This document shows positions 35,007-43,235 of a stretch of 64,000 bases of DNA, in pieces. The stretch is from Dictyobacter formicarum (GTDB taxonomy: Bacteria > Chloroflexota > Ktedonobacteria > Ktedonobacterales > Ktedonobacteraceae), in assembly GCF_016587435.1 (NCBI RefSeq), contig NZ_BNJJ01000001.1, forward strand, positions 555,742 through 619,741, given 5' to 3'. Both the position numbers and the translations under genes were made by a program. Each line of letters starts with the position of its first letter. The stretch's first letter is position 1. The notes below the pieces were generated by a model. The model saw nothing but the letters and a program-made list of their open reading frames with translations, did not search any database and was not told the origin of the DNA.

Positions 35007-35639
35007 ATGGTAGATACTGATACAAATGGAGTTTTATATACTTCTATGTTTTCTGATCATTCTCCCTGGTATGTCATTCATTGCAAAGTTGGAAGGGAAA
35101 AATATACCTCAGAAATATTGCGTTCCAATTTAGGGCTCACTGCTTTTTTGCCTGTGAAAAAAATCTGGAATAAGGGGGAGATGCGTCATATCCCATTGTT
35201 TCCTGGCTATTTTTTTCTTCAAGCTGATTTGCAACGTACCGCGCTTAGCCATATCCACAGGAGTCCTGGGGTTTTGCATCTTTTGACTTCTGGTGGTAGC
35301 CCACAAAAGGTGCCCTTTGATCTCATCGAAACACTTATGACAGAAATAAGCAGGTTGAATGATAACAGTATTGTTCCCTTTCAGCCAGGCGACAATGTCT
35401 ACATAGTGGATGGGCCGTTGCATAACCTGGAGGCAGTATTTATCGGACCAACGACACCCCGTAAGCGTGTGCAGATATTGCTCAATCTGCTTGGTCGCCT
35501 TACGAAAACGGAAGTTGCGGTGAGTGCTCTTAAGAAGAATACAGAAGAGTGCAAAATAGTCAATACACATTTTGATAAAAAACGTTACACGAGAGGAAAG
35601 GGCAGAAAAACATATAATCATGTTAAAAGAATAAAATAA
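35007..35639 (+). CDS. Specialised NusG paralogue (LoaP/RfaH-like antiterminator)
   Basis: 210 residues, GAGGA upstream of ATG 35007. The NGN domain (about 20-115) shows WYVIHCKVGREKYTSEILRS and the conserved PLFPGYFFLQADL. A KOW domain (about 125-180) has FQPGDNVYIVDGPLHNLEAV and a basic tail. Housekeeping NusG lies with secE and ribosomal genes and has different linkers; this gene heads a >28-kb biosynthetic operon instead. LoaP proteins in Firmicutes and relatives are known to promote antitermination in long polyketide or nonribosomal-peptide operons. The same role here follows from position and family, not from direct evidence. Confidence 0.85.
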   Translation: MVDTDTNGVLYTSMFSDHSPWYVIHCKVGREKYTSEILRSNLGLTAFLPVKKIWNKGEMRHIPLFPGYFFLQADLQRTALSHIHRSPGVLHLLTSGGSPQKVPFDLIETLMTEISRLNDNSIVPFQPGDNVYIVDGPLHNLEAVFIGPTTPRKRVQILLNLLGRLTKTEVAVSALKKNTEECKIVNTHFDKKRYTRGKGRKTYNHVKRIK

Positions 35640-35736
35640 ACATGTATATCATGCTCATCACAAGCTAACATTTTTGCAAATGTAGCAGTGATCTATGACG
35701 TTTAATATGTGAAATTACCACAAAAAGGAGATATCG

Positions 35737-35946
35737 ATGGAGGAAGAAGACAAGACAGTATATACCGTGGTCATTAATCACGAAGAGCAATACTCAATCT
35801 GGCCAACCGGTCGGGAAATGCCCCTTGGCTGGCGTGAAGTTGGGAAAAGTGGGCTAAAACCTGAATGCCTGGACTACATCAAAGAAGTCTGGACAGACAT
35901 GCGTCCATTAAGCCTGCGGAAACACATGGAAGAGCAGAAGCAATAA
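35737..35946 (+). CDS. MbtH-family NRPS accessory protein
   Basis: 69 residues, AAAAAGGAG upstream. All family hallmarks are present: [10 protein letters not shown], the P-x-GW motif (MPLGWREVG), and [20 protein letters not shown]. MbtH-like proteins bind the adenylation domains of NRPSs and are needed for their solubility or activity. It is the only copy in the window, so it probably serves the A domains of the two downstream megasynthases and any in-trans A domain charging the free carrier protein. Confidence 0.96.
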   Translation: MEEEDKTVYTVVINHEEQYSIWPTGREMPLGWREVGKSGLKPECLDYIKEVWTDMRPLSLRKHMEEQKQ

Positions 35947-36025
35947 AACAATGCACGATTGCAAATTTTACATGCTAAAACTGCATTGATAATTTTTACG
36001 ATCAATACATAAGGAGGATTTACAG

Positions 36026-36340
36026 ATGCGCAAGTATTGCAAAGCATACCACATTAGCGAAATGAGACAGTTTGTCAATTGGAAAGAAAAACAGGAGGAG
36101 GGCGAGTCAGAGCTTGCGGACGATGCGGTTGTCTATTTATGGGATGACTTCACCGTTGTGAGAAGCCCTATCATTCCTGATAAAGGCCTGATATTTGACG
36201 AAATAACCGATGAATGGAAAAATTTTTGCCAGACGACCCTGAACTTTGCCATCCCAGAGGACCTGCGTTATGCCTATGAACAAACCCAGGCAGAAAATAA
36301 TGAGCAAAGCGGGGTTGTAGAACAGGCTTCTACACGGTAG
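36026..36340 (+). CDS. Conserved small protein 'A', copy 2 (unknown function)
   Basis: 104 residues, TAAGGAGGA upstream of ATG 36026. Similar to copy 1 (23011-23328) along nearly the whole length: M-x-KYCKAYH-x-S-x-MRQF, then VYLWDDFTVVRSP, IIPDKGLIFDEITD, FCQTTLNFAIPEDLRYAYEQ. The leader, including the ribosome-binding region, is also alike. No recognised domain; soluble, acidic. It is followed 88 nt later by 'B' and then by a halogenase, the same order as on the minus strand at 20.4-23.3 kb. Confidence 0.85.
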   Translation: MRKYCKAYHISEMRQFVNWKEKQEEGESELADDAVVYLWDDFTVVRSPIIPDKGLIFDEITDEWKNFCQTTLNFAIPEDLRYAYEQTQAENNEQSGVVEQASTR

Positions 36341-36428
36341 ATAGCGGAATAGAGAGACTCTTATCACCGCATAAGAGGAAATATGATTAAGCAGGCAGAT
36401 GTAGAAATACCTTCAATGGGAGATATTT

Positions 36429-36764
36429 ATGGATGAGCTCGTACAGCGGCTTTCTCAAGGAGAGCATCCCGTCACGGTAGGTGGTCCCAAACCTTCGCTC
36501 GAAGAGTTGCAAAAGCGCGTTGGGGATATGGGATATGTATTCATCAAATTTACAGGAACGCGAGGAGGGACTGACCTGGGAGTACGCGTAGATAAACAGG
36601 CTACAAACTTGAGCCAGGCTAATTTTGCCCAGGCCAGTGGTATTGCACATATAGAAGGAACACTTACCTTGAACTATGTCAAAGTGCGCTGCGTAGCCGA
36701 TATCGATCTGGCGACATTAAATGGTAATGGGCACCTGGCAGTCCTTGAGGAAGTTCATTTATAG
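36429..36764 (+). CDS. Conserved small protein 'B', copy 2 (unknown function)
   Basis: 111 residues, GGGAG upstream of ATG 36429. Nearly collinear with copy 1 (22557-22892), with long identical stretches (VGDMGYVFIKFTGTRGGTDL, then HIEGTLTLNYVKVRCVADI). The alternating hydrophobic pattern of the second half suggests a beta-sandwich or barrel. No catalytic motif is recognisable. It ends 14 nt before the halogenase start codon, so the two are likely translated together. Confidence 0.87.
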   Translation: MDELVQRLSQGEHPVTVGGPKPSLEELQKRVGDMGYVFIKFTGTRGGTDLGVRVDKQATNLSQANFAQASGIAHIEGTLTLNYVKVRCVADIDLATLNGNGHLAVLEEVHL

Positions 36765-36778
36765 GGAGGGAAAGCTGA

Positions 36779-38125
36779 ATGACTCAGCTTGATTTTGATA
36801 TTGGAATCATCGGAGGAGGGCCAGCGGGAGCAGCGACCGCAAGCTATTTAGCGCAAGCAGGACTCTCTTGCGTGGTGTTTGAACGAGATTTATTTCCTCG
36901 ACCTCATGTAGGCGAGTCATTGGTTCCGTCCTCCACACGTGTTTTCAAAGAGATAGATTTTCTACAAGAGATGGAGAAGTCCGGCTTTCCTCGCAAGTAT
37001 GGTGCAGCCTGGACGACAGCCCAGCAGGGCCCTATTTATTCGCATAAATGGGAAGGGATGACTCTAGACCAACAGGTAGATTTCCGCTTTGAAGAACGAG
37101 AACAGCCTGGTGTAGACCAGAACTATACCTTTCATGTTGATCGAGGCAAGTTTGACTTGATGTTGCTACAACATGCGCAACGTCTAGGAGCCACGGTCTA
37201 TGAAGGTGTGCAGGTCCAGCGAGTAGATTTGAATGACCCCGAAGCTGTGCGTATCGGTTTTCATATGGGACACCAGGAAATCACCACGCGGGTGCGTATG
37301 GTAGTAGACGCCAGTGGACGCCGCGCCTTACTGGGGAAACAGCTCAAGTTGCTTGTAAAAGATCCCATTTTTGACCAATACGCTCTGCATAGCTGGTTTG
37401 AAGGCTATGATCGTGCCGCATTAGTCAAACACAAACAACAGGGTGACTATATCTTTGTTCACTTTTTACCACTGACCAATACCTGGATGTGGCAGATCCC
37501 TATCAGCGAACAGATAACGAGCATTGGTATTGTTACACAGAAAAAGCATTTTGCCCAATCAAAGCAAGAACGCGAAGCATTTTTCTGGCAATGTCTAGAA
37601 AGTCGGCCCGATCTGGCAGAGGGGCTGAAGAAGGCCAAACAACTCAGGCCGCTCAAAGAAGAGGGTGACTATAGCTATGCAATGCAGCAAATATGCGGAG
37701 ATCGCTTTGTGCTGGTAGGGGATGCAGCTCGTTTTGTAGACCCGATCTTTTCAACCGGAGTGAGCATCGCGCTCAATAGTGCGAGATTTGCCAGCCGGGA
37801 CATTATTCAGGCGGCAGAGACTGGAGACTTCAGGAAGCAGCAATTTTCTACCTTTGAGACAACGATAAGACGAGGGACACACAACTGGTATGAATTCATC
37901 TCAGTCTATTATCGCTTGAATGTCTTATTCACTGCGTTTGTACAAGACCCACGCTATCGCCTTGATGTCTTGCAGCTACTACAAGGGGATGTGTATGAGG
38001 AAGAAGAACCAGAAGTGCTACGCTTAATGAAAATGAAGGTCAAAGAAGTAGAGGACAATGAACAGCATTTGTGGCATCGGTATCTGGGAGAACTGACCGC
38101 TTCTGCGTTTAAACCCACTTTTTAG
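36779..38125 (+). CDS. FAD-dependent halogenase (carrier-bound phenol/pyrrole type, CndH/PltA-like)
   Basis: 448 residues, GGGAGG upstream. FAD motif IIGGGPAGAATASYL (10-24), HVGESLVPSS (GES 45-47), the active-site Lys in FPRKYGAAW (Lys73), and the halogenase signature WMWQIP (236-241). A second FAD-contact region, GDRFVLVGDAARFVDPIFSTG, is also present. The size and the FERDLFPRPHVGES context match the halogenases that act on substrates tethered to carrier proteins, such as CndH-type tyrosine chlorinases. In this operon the likely substrate is the Tyr-type residue of the NRPS. It belongs to a different subgroup from the 573-residue halogenase at 20415-22136. Confidence 0.88.
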   Translation: MTQLDFDIGIIGGGPAGAATASYLAQAGLSCVVFERDLFPRPHVGESLVPSSTRVFKEIDFLQEMEKSGFPRKYGAAWTTAQQGPIYSHKWEGMTLDQQVDFRFEEREQPGVDQNYTFHVDRGKFDLMLLQHAQRLGATVYEGVQVQRVDLNDPEAVRIGFHMGHQEITTRVRMVVDASGRRALLGKQLKLLVKDPIFDQYALHSWFEGYDRAALVKHKQQGDYIFVHFLPLTNTWMWQIPISEQITSIGIVTQKKHFAQSKQEREAFFWQCLESRPDLAEGLKKAKQLRPLKEEGDYSYAMQQICGDRFVLVGDAARFVDPIFSTGVSIALNSARFASRDIIQAAETGDFRKQQFSTFETTIRRGTHNWYEFISVYYRLNVLFTAFVQDPRYRLDVLQLLQGDVYEEEEPEVLRLMKMKVKEVEDNEQHLWHRYLGELTASAFKPTF

Positions 38126-38417
38126 CTCCTTCCTGATGGGTTGCAAGTATTTCAGTTGTTGATATTGAAAAGAGTACGGCTCTTGTATCTAAACTCTCGC
38201 AAGTAATTCATCCATAGAATGGAACGCCCGCTTGCTTTGCAGGGGAACAACACATATGTGTTGCCTTATCCTTTATATGCGCATGATCTCATGACTCAAA
38301 GCATGTAGCGCATTCATCTTTCAGAATCCGCATTCTAACATGAGTTCTCTATCAGATGTATTCGCAATAGATTTCTAGCAATGAATTACTTACGCCCTAC
38401 TCTTCCTGGAGTTTGAA

Positions 38418-39557
38418 ATGGATTTCTCCTGGACAAATGATCAAAACATGCTCTACAACACGATATTGCATAGCTTGCAGAAAGACTCAGGTGATAAAGA
38501 GCCACAACATAACTCTTTCTGGACACGTTCTCAATGGGAACGATGTGGCGAACTCGGGCTATTAGGTCTATGCGTGCCAGAACAATATCAAGGACGCGGC
38601 TTAGGGGCACTAGATACTTCACATGCAGTCGAAGCCTTCGGACGTGGTTGTACAGACATGGGGCTCGTATTCTCGGCAGCCGCACATCTATTCGCTGCAA
38701 CGATGCCAATTGCTGAATATGGAAACGAAAAAACGAAAGAGAAATTTCTGCCTGGTCTCTGCTCAGGCAAGTTGATCGGCGCGAATGCAATCACCGAGAA
38801 AGAATCTGGCTCCGACGTCTTTGCGCTCAAAACTGCCGCGGTCAAGGATGGTCAATCTTATATCCTGATGGGAACCAAGAGCTTTGTCAGTAATGGGCCT
38901 GTCGCGGACCTTTTCGTGGTCTATGCGCTGACCAATCCCGCTCATGGCTATCTGGGCATTACAGCTTTTGTGATAGAGAAGGGAACGCCAGGGCTTCATG
39001 TAGGTGAGCCACTACAGAAAATAGGTTTGACAAGTACGCCAGCAAGTCAGCTCACCCTGGACCAGTGCCGGGTTCCTCTCAGCAACAGGTTAGGTCAAGA
39101 GGGGCAGGGGTCACAGATCTTCAAACAGTCGATGCAGTGGGAGCGTGCGTGCCTATTTGCCTCGTACCTGGGCCAGATGGAGCGACAACTTGAAGTATCG
39201 GTAAACTACGCAAAAACACGGCGTCAATTTGGCAAGCCTATCGGCAAAAATCAAGCCATTGCGCATCGCTTGGCTAATATGAAACTGCGTCTGGAATCAG
39301 CTCGTTTACTGCTCTACCGTGCCTGCTGGCGATTTGACCATAATGAAGATGCAATGCAAGATATCTCGCTGGCAAAGCTGGCTATAAGCGAGGCAGCCAT
39401 TCAAGGCGGGTTGGATGCAATCCGTATCCACGGCTCTGCCGGCATAGATGTCGAAGCCGGTATTGAGGTTATGTTACGAGATGCTCTCCCATCCATAATC
39501 TTCTCGGGGACAACCGAAATGCAACAGAATATCATTGCAAATTCGCTGGGGCTGTAG
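38418..39557 (+). CDS. Acyl-CoA dehydrogenase-like flavoprotein
   Basis: 379 residues, GGAG upstream of ATG 38418. Typical N-terminal helical part (GLLGLCVPEQYQGRGLGALD), FAD-binding AITEKESGSDVFALKTAA, and C-terminal KTRRQFGKPIGKNQAIAHRL and IIFSGTTEMQQNIIANSL. In antibiotic clusters such enzymes either oxidise a carrier-bound proline to pyrrole (PltE-like) or act in alkoxymalonyl-ACP formation with FkbH (FkbI-like). The window holds an FkbH domain but no FkbK- or FkbG-like gene, and no proline-type A domain. The exact role therefore stays open. A 292-nt gap separates it from the halogenase. Confidence 0.88.
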   Translation: MDFSWTNDQNMLYNTILHSLQKDSGDKEPQHNSFWTRSQWERCGELGLLGLCVPEQYQGRGLGALDTSHAVEAFGRGCTDMGLVFSAAAHLFAATMPIAEYGNEKTKEKFLPGLCSGKLIGANAITEKESGSDVFALKTAAVKDGQSYILMGTKSFVSNGPVADLFVVYALTNPAHGYLGITAFVIEKGTPGLHVGEPLQKIGLTSTPASQLTLDQCRVPLSNRLGQEGQGSQIFKQSMQWERACLFASYLGQMERQLEVSVNYAKTRRQFGKPIGKNQAIAHRLANMKLRLESARLLLYRACWRFDHNEDAMQDISLAKLAISEAAIQGGLDAIRIHGSAGIDVEAGIEVMLRDALPSIIFSGTTEMQQNIIANSLGL

Positions 39558-39642
39558 CAATATATCCTGCAGCTTAAAATCTTGTACAGAACATTTGCTA
39601 GAAGTAGGATGCATTTTAGTAAAATCTATAGGGAAGGTATAC

Positions 39643-40818
39643 ATGGCAAAAGTACTTTATTTTGGAGTACCACAATATGGTCATATTCATCCCACACTGC
39701 CTCTTGTTCGCGAACTTATAGACCATGGTGAAGACGTTCTATATTATCTTGTCACAGATCAATTCAAACAATTAGTAGAAGACACTGGCGCGACACTAAA
39801 GCTCTATCAACGACCACCGATACAACCGGGCCTTTCATTTAGCGCAATGCTGGTCGAACATATGAGCCAGATGATTGCCCAACTACTTGAAGAAGTGTGT
39901 GCAGAACGTCCAGATTATATAGTATACGATCCATATTGTACCCATGCTCGTCTGTTGGCTCAGATCATACAGGTTCCTGCCATCATTGTCATTCCGCATA
40001 TGTTTTATAATGAACATGTGATTCACCAACTGGATCAGAACCTGATGCGTGGAATTCTCCAACTATTTGCAGAGAATGAGATGAATGATTTCCAAATGGC
40101 CCTGGAGCCATTATGTGCGAAATATCATCTGCAAACATTTAGTCTTCCTAGCATTAAGACACATGCAGAGCCGCTCAATATCTCTTTTATACCTCGTGAA
40201 CTGCAACCAGCAGAAAAAACCTTTGACGAACACTTTCTCTTTGTCGGTTCATCAATCGCACCGAGAAAGGGAGAGCCTGCGATAACTCTTCCCCAACACA
40301 CTGATCTTCCAGTTCTCTATATCTCGCTTGGTACTATTATGAACAATTGGAAAGAGTTTTATCTGGCTTGCTTTGAAGCATTTGATGGACTACCAATCCA
40401 GGTCATTATAGCGATAGGACCGAAAGTGAGCCAAGACACACTTGGCACTATTCCTGAAAATATTAGCTTATATCCTTTTGTACCGCAATTAGAAGTGCTT
40501 TCACAATGTAATGCCTTTATTACTCATGGTGGCACAAATAGCGTTGTTGAAGCCCTCTATTATGGTGTACCATTGGTTGTCTTGCCACTAGCATCAGAGG
40601 ATGAATTTGTGAATGCAAAACGAGTACAAGATCTGATGTTGGGCTTAGCTATAGAAAAGCCACATGTCTCAGCAAGCTCGCTACGGGAGTCCGCCATGCA
40701 GGTTCTTCATGAGAGAAAGTATAAAGAGCAAGCGCTGCTCATGAGCGACAAAATTAAGGTTGCTGGTGGCTATCGTGCCGCTGCCGCTGCCATACTTAAC
40801 CATGTATCACAGAAATAA
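39643..40818 (+). CDS. Macrolide-type glycosyltransferase (GT1 / UGT fold)
   Basis: 391 residues from ATG 39643, which follows GGGAAGG; the frame is open upstream into the acyl-CoA dehydrogenase gene but homology starts at MAKVLYFGVPQYGHIHPTLP. The C-terminal nucleotide-sugar domain carries LYPFVPQLEVLSQCNAFITH and HGGTNSVVEALYYGVPLVVL, the GT1 donor-binding signature. Members transfer sugars to natural products, as resistance or maturation steps. No sugar-biosynthesis genes are in the window, so a common NDP-sugar such as UDP-glucose may be the donor. Confidence 0.92.
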   Translation: MAKVLYFGVPQYGHIHPTLPLVRELIDHGEDVLYYLVTDQFKQLVEDTGATLKLYQRPPIQPGLSFSAMLVEHMSQMIAQLLEEVCAERPDYIVYDPYCTHARLLAQIIQVPAIIVIPHMFYNEHVIHQLDQNLMRGILQLFAENEMNDFQMALEPLCAKYHLQTFSLPSIKTHAEPLNISFIPRELQPAEKTFDEHFLFVGSSIAPRKGEPAITLPQHTDLPVLYISLGTIMNNWKEFYLACFEAFDGLPIQVIIAIGPKVSQDTLGTIPENISLYPFVPQLEVLSQCNAFITHGGTNSVVEALYYGVPLVVLPLASEDEFVNAKRVQDLMLGLAIEKPHVSASSLRESAMQVLHERKYKEQALLMSDKIKVAGGYRAAAAAILNHVSQK

Positions 40819-40865
40819 AACAGCGCTAGAGACCAGGGATACAATTTGCGGTGGAGAAAACAGGC

Positions 40866-43235
40866 ATGCAAACGACTCAACAGGAACCTATTGCGATCAT
40901 TGGCATTGGTTGCCGCTTTCCCGGAGCCAAAAATCCTCAAGCGTTCTGGCAAATGTTACAGCAAGGAGAAGAAGCTATCAGTGAGGTTCCTGCATACCGC
41001 TGGAATGCAGAAGCGCTCTACGATCCAGACCCGCTCCAACCAGGAAAGATAGCCTGCAAATGGGGAGGTTTGCTAGAGGATATTGATCAATTTGATTGGC
41101 GTATGTTCCATATCCCCCCACGTGAGGCGCGCTACATGGATCCTCAGCATCGTTTGCTGCTTGAGGTAACCTGGGAAGCACTGGAAGATGCCGGAATCCC
41201 ACTTGGCACAGTAGCAGGAACACAAACCAGTGTTGCTGTAGGTATTGACTGGAATGATTACCTGCGCTTGCAGGCGCGTAACTGGTCCCGCCTTGATGGG
41301 TATACGGCAACAGGAACGCCTTTTGCTTTTGCCTCCAACCGTCTCTCCTATTTCTTTGATTTTAAAGGGCCAAGTATCTCACTGGATACAGCGTGTGCCT
41401 CTTCTCTGACAGCGCTCCATCAAGCCTGCCAGAGCATATGGACGGGTGAGGCTACCCTGGCCCTGGCAGGTGGCGTGAATTTGCACCTTTCTCCTGATAG
41501 CTGGATTATCGCCAGTAAAACAGGCTTACTATCTAGTACAGGACGATGCCGTACGCTGGATGCAAGTGCAGATGGTTTCGTGCTGGGAGAAGGCGCTGGC
41601 ATGGTAATTCTGAAACCGCTCTCATTAGTGCAACCGACTGATCGAGTTTATGCCTTGATTCGCAGTGTTGCCGTTAACCATAATGGACATAACGAATGGA
41701 TTATGGCTACCAGCCAGGAGGCGCAGGAAAACCTGCTAAGACAGGCATATAGCAAGGCCGGGGTAAATCCTGCCGAAGTAGATTATATAGAACTGCACGG
41801 CACAGGCTTTCTCAAAGGAGATGCGGTAGAAGCAAAAGCAATTGGTAATGTGGTTGGTCTGCATCCCGAACGCAAACAGCAGTGTTTTTTAGGATCTGTA
41901 AAGACGAATATAGGGCATCTCGGGGCCGCATCCGGTATTGCTGGTCTCATCAAAGTTGCACTCTCCCTGTACCACCAGGAACTTCCTCCAACGCTCAATC
42001 TTCAGACTGTCAATCCCGACATTCCGCTGGCCGAGCTTCAACTTGCTCCTCAGAGAGAACTGACATCCTGGCCAGCGAGGAGAAAAAGCCAACTACTGGC
42101 AGGAGTTTCAGCACAGGCTTTGACTGGAACGAATGCGCATGCAGTGTTGGAAGGTTACAATGTGGCTCATGTGCAAACAGAAGTTGCTCATGAGAAGCCG
42201 CAATTACGGATCTTACCCCTCTCAGCAGCCAGTCAGCCAGCACTGCTGTCGCTGGGCATCTCATTCAAAGAGATGCTTACGACAACAAGAAGTTCCTGGC
42301 AGAATATTTGTTACACCGCCAGCGTTCGCCGCAATCACCATAAATATCGCCTGGTGTTGATAGCTTCTACCACCCATGAAGCGGCTCAGATCCTTGATGA
42401 AGTGCTTGCGCATCAATCGCCCAATTTTACACATGAGTTACCCGGGAAGTTTTTGTTCCAGGCTGAAACAACTTCGGCCGCAGATACGCTTATACAGCAA
42501 GTGCAGGCAAGCAATTATGCTCGCGCGGTAGAGGACCAAAGCCAGATGTATTCCGCGCAGAGTATACAGTCGAAGCAGAAGCCAGGAGAGCATACAGCGT
42601 TACTCGCACTGGGCCGGCTCTATATACTTGGCTATACCATTGATTGGTCTGTGCTCTCACCACAAGATAGTCAGTGCGTCAGCCTGCCAACATATCCCTG
42701 GCAAAGACAACGTCTCTGGCTAGATTGGCTAAACAATGAAGATATCAGCACGCCACCTGAAACCAGGCACATGAAAAGGCGTGAGCAGGTCTTTTCGCAA
42801 GCAGAGCCGAAACGCCCCCATTTACCAGGGCTAGAGACAGCTTCCTCGGCACAATGGCCCCAACTTTTATTCGCTTATATAAAGGAAGAGTTGAGCAACA
42901 TATTAGAAATTGACCCTGCCGTAGTACAGGAATCACAGTCCTTCGTTTCGTTGGGAATAGATTCTTTGACAGCCACGCAACTCATTAATCGATTACAGCA
43001 AAGTCTTGAGTTGCGATTGCCTGCCACCGCGATCTTTAACCATCCATCAGTAGGAAGCCTGGCTCATTATCTTAGCCATGAGCTGTTGCGTCAAAAACAC
43101 CGGAAACAGGAGCCTGATACGCATCCTACGCCACATATAGCAAAGATTATACATGAACTCTCTGAGCCAGAGGTGGAAACCTTGCTCACCAATAAGTTAA
43201 CTATGATAGAGGAGATATTGAATGAGCGGCCTTGA
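40866..43235 (+). CDS. PKS protein: KS - (AT missing) - ACP
   Basis: 789 residues from ATG 40866 with GGAGA upstream; a GTG at 40851 is an alternative. The ketosynthase (about 7-430) has its nucleophile in DTACASS (Cys177) and the two His in LHGTGF (311) and NIGHLGAASG (351). The KS-AT linker follows (RILPLSAASQPALLSLGISF to about 545). The ~280-residue AT (GQGAQ...GHSxGE) is absent, and the sequence goes straight to the post-AT linker (VSLPTYPWQRQRLWLDWL, about 610-627). The ACP has GIDSL (Ser700), and a C-terminal docking-like helix ends LTNKLTMIEEILNERP. Malonyl loading must come in trans. Its end overlaps the next gene by 14 nt. First assembly-line protein. Confidence 0.9.
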   Translation: MQTTQQEPIAIIGIGCRFPGAKNPQAFWQMLQQGEEAISEVPAYRWNAEALYDPDPLQPGKIACKWGGLLEDIDQFDWRMFHIPPREARYMDPQHRLLLEVTWEALEDAGIPLGTVAGTQTSVAVGIDWNDYLRLQARNWSRLDGYTATGTPFAFASNRLSYFFDFKGPSISLDTACASSLTALHQACQSIWTGEATLALAGGVNLHLSPDSWIIASKTGLLSSTGRCRTLDASADGFVLGEGAGMVILKPLSLVQPTDRVYALIRSVAVNHNGHNEWIMATSQEAQENLLRQAYSKAGVNPAEVDYIELHGTGFLKGDAVEAKAIGNVVGLHPERKQQCFLGSVKTNIGHLGAASGIAGLIKVALSLYHQELPPTLNLQTVNPDIPLAELQLAPQRELTSWPARRKSQLLAGVSAQALTGTNAHAVLEGYNVAHVQTEVAHEKPQLRILPLSAASQPALLSLGISFKEMLTTTRSSWQNICYTASVRRNHHKYRLVLIASTTHEAAQILDEVLAHQSPNFTHELPGKFLFQAETTSAADTLIQQVQASNYARAVEDQSQMYSAQSIQSKQKPGEHTALLALGRLYILGYTIDWSVLSPQDSQCVSLPTYPWQRQRLWLDWLNNEDISTPPETRHMKRREQVFSQAEPKRPHLPGLETASSAQWPQLLFAYIKEELSNILEIDPAVVQESQSFVSLGIDSLTATQLINRLQQSLELRLPATAIFNHPSVGSLAHYLSHELLRQKHRKQEPDTHPTPHIAKIIHELSEPEVETLLTNKLTMIEEILNERP

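Noticed and set aside
38160..38190. Terminator between the halogenase and the acyl-CoA dehydrogenase
   Set aside because: The AAGAG/CTCTT stem is only 5 bp with no T-run; too weak to annotate.
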